A stretch of 25,210 nucleotides of DNA from Dehalococcoidia bacterium (GTDB lineage Bacteria > Chloroflexota > Dehalococcoidia > Dehalococcoidales > UBA1222), in assembly GCA_009783135.1 (NCBI GenBank), contig WRHS01000008.1:1-25210 (forward strand), given 5' to 3'. Positions 25,084 to 25,210 of the stretch are shown piece by piece (the stretch's first letter is position 1; each line of letters begins with the position of its first letter). The notes under the pieces are model-generated. The model ran no database searches and was not told where the DNA came from. It was given only the letters and a program-made list of their open reading frames with translations. The position numbers and the translations under genes were made by a program.

Positions 25084-25210
25084 TCAGCTAATATGCCGCC
25101 TGCCAGCAAAAATTGATTTGATTCCCGTCGGGTCCATACCTCGCAGCTCTGCTGCGTTGACCCGGTAAGGTATGCCCAGATATACTGCAGGTATGGCAAC
25201 CACCAGCGAG
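25084..25210 (-). CDS. C-terminal end of an unidentified gene
   Basis: A minus-strand frame enters from the right edge and reads 41 codons to TGA at 25084-25086. The product includes VVAIPAVYLGIPYRVNAAEL and ends with SIFAGRRHIS. Codon use is like that of nnrD and the other two frames are less convincing. It would lie 67 bases upstream of nnrD on the same strand, where acpS is often found, but I cannot match this tail to AcpS. A TATACT -10-like hexamer (25066-25071, minus strand) in the gap could give nnrD its own promoter. Confidence 0.4.
   Translation of the reverse strand, partial: SLVVAIPAVYLGIPYRVNAAELRGMDPTGIKSIFAGRRHIS

Noticed and set aside
1..25210. tRNA, rRNA genes or CRISPR arrays
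   Set aside because: None were recognised by eye on either strand.

Overview
The window looks like a chromosomal segment of an anaerobic Firmicute, probably of clostridial or negativicute type. This rests on a type III glutamine synthetase, a type III pantothenate kinase, a short YajC, strong Shine-Dalgarno sequences, and a TnpW/serine-recombinase mobilizable element of the Tn4451 kind. The assignment is an inference and I cannot name a genus. Moderate-GC housekeeping blocks flank an accessory centre of lower GC.

Left block (1-5647). A truncated glnN-type glutamine synthetase on the minus strand diverges from a transketolase gene, and each has a recognisable promoter. A small two-helix membrane protein follows transketolase. 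Facing them is a compact minus-strand operon of four genes: a 57-residue small protein, a YcxB-like membrane protein, a metal-dependent cyclase of the kynurenine-formamidase family, and a ribulose-phosphate 3-epimerase homologue that has lost one metal-binding histidine.

Accessory centre (about 5840-18490). A well-formed promoter and Shine-Dalgarno drive a 2064-residue secreted RHS/YD-repeat protein. It has a Sec signal peptide, a helical N-terminal region, a poly-serine linker, an aromatic-rich insert, a long YD-repeat shell and a C-terminal alpha/beta-hydrolase (lipase-like) domain. A membrane-anchored 175-residue protein overlaps its stop codon and is the obvious candidate immunity protein. 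Next comes a minus-strand mobilization/transposition unit (tnpW, large serine recombinase, mobC, relaxase) tightly coupled by overlapping codons. It is flanked by an unusual nested inverted-repeat region (12687-12743). On its other side, divergently transcribed, is an ATPase of the DUF234 type whose C-terminal nuclease-like fold looks degenerate, then a small unrecognised protein.

Right block (about 18650-25210). yajC-nadB-nadC form a plus-strand cluster (protein export accessory, then quinolinate and nicotinate-mononucleotide synthesis). It converges, with a 20-base tail-to-tail overlap, on a minus-strand cofactor cluster: nnrD (NAD(P)HX repair), coaX (pantothenate kinase) and coaBC (phosphopantothenoylcysteine synthesis). 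The end of another minus-strand gene lies at the right edge. The block is therefore devoted to NAD and coenzyme A supply and repair.

The most interesting unit is the RHS-lipase/immunity pair beside the mobilizable element. The YcxB-cyclase-epimerase-like operon, with its altered active site, is the second candidate for unrecognised biology.
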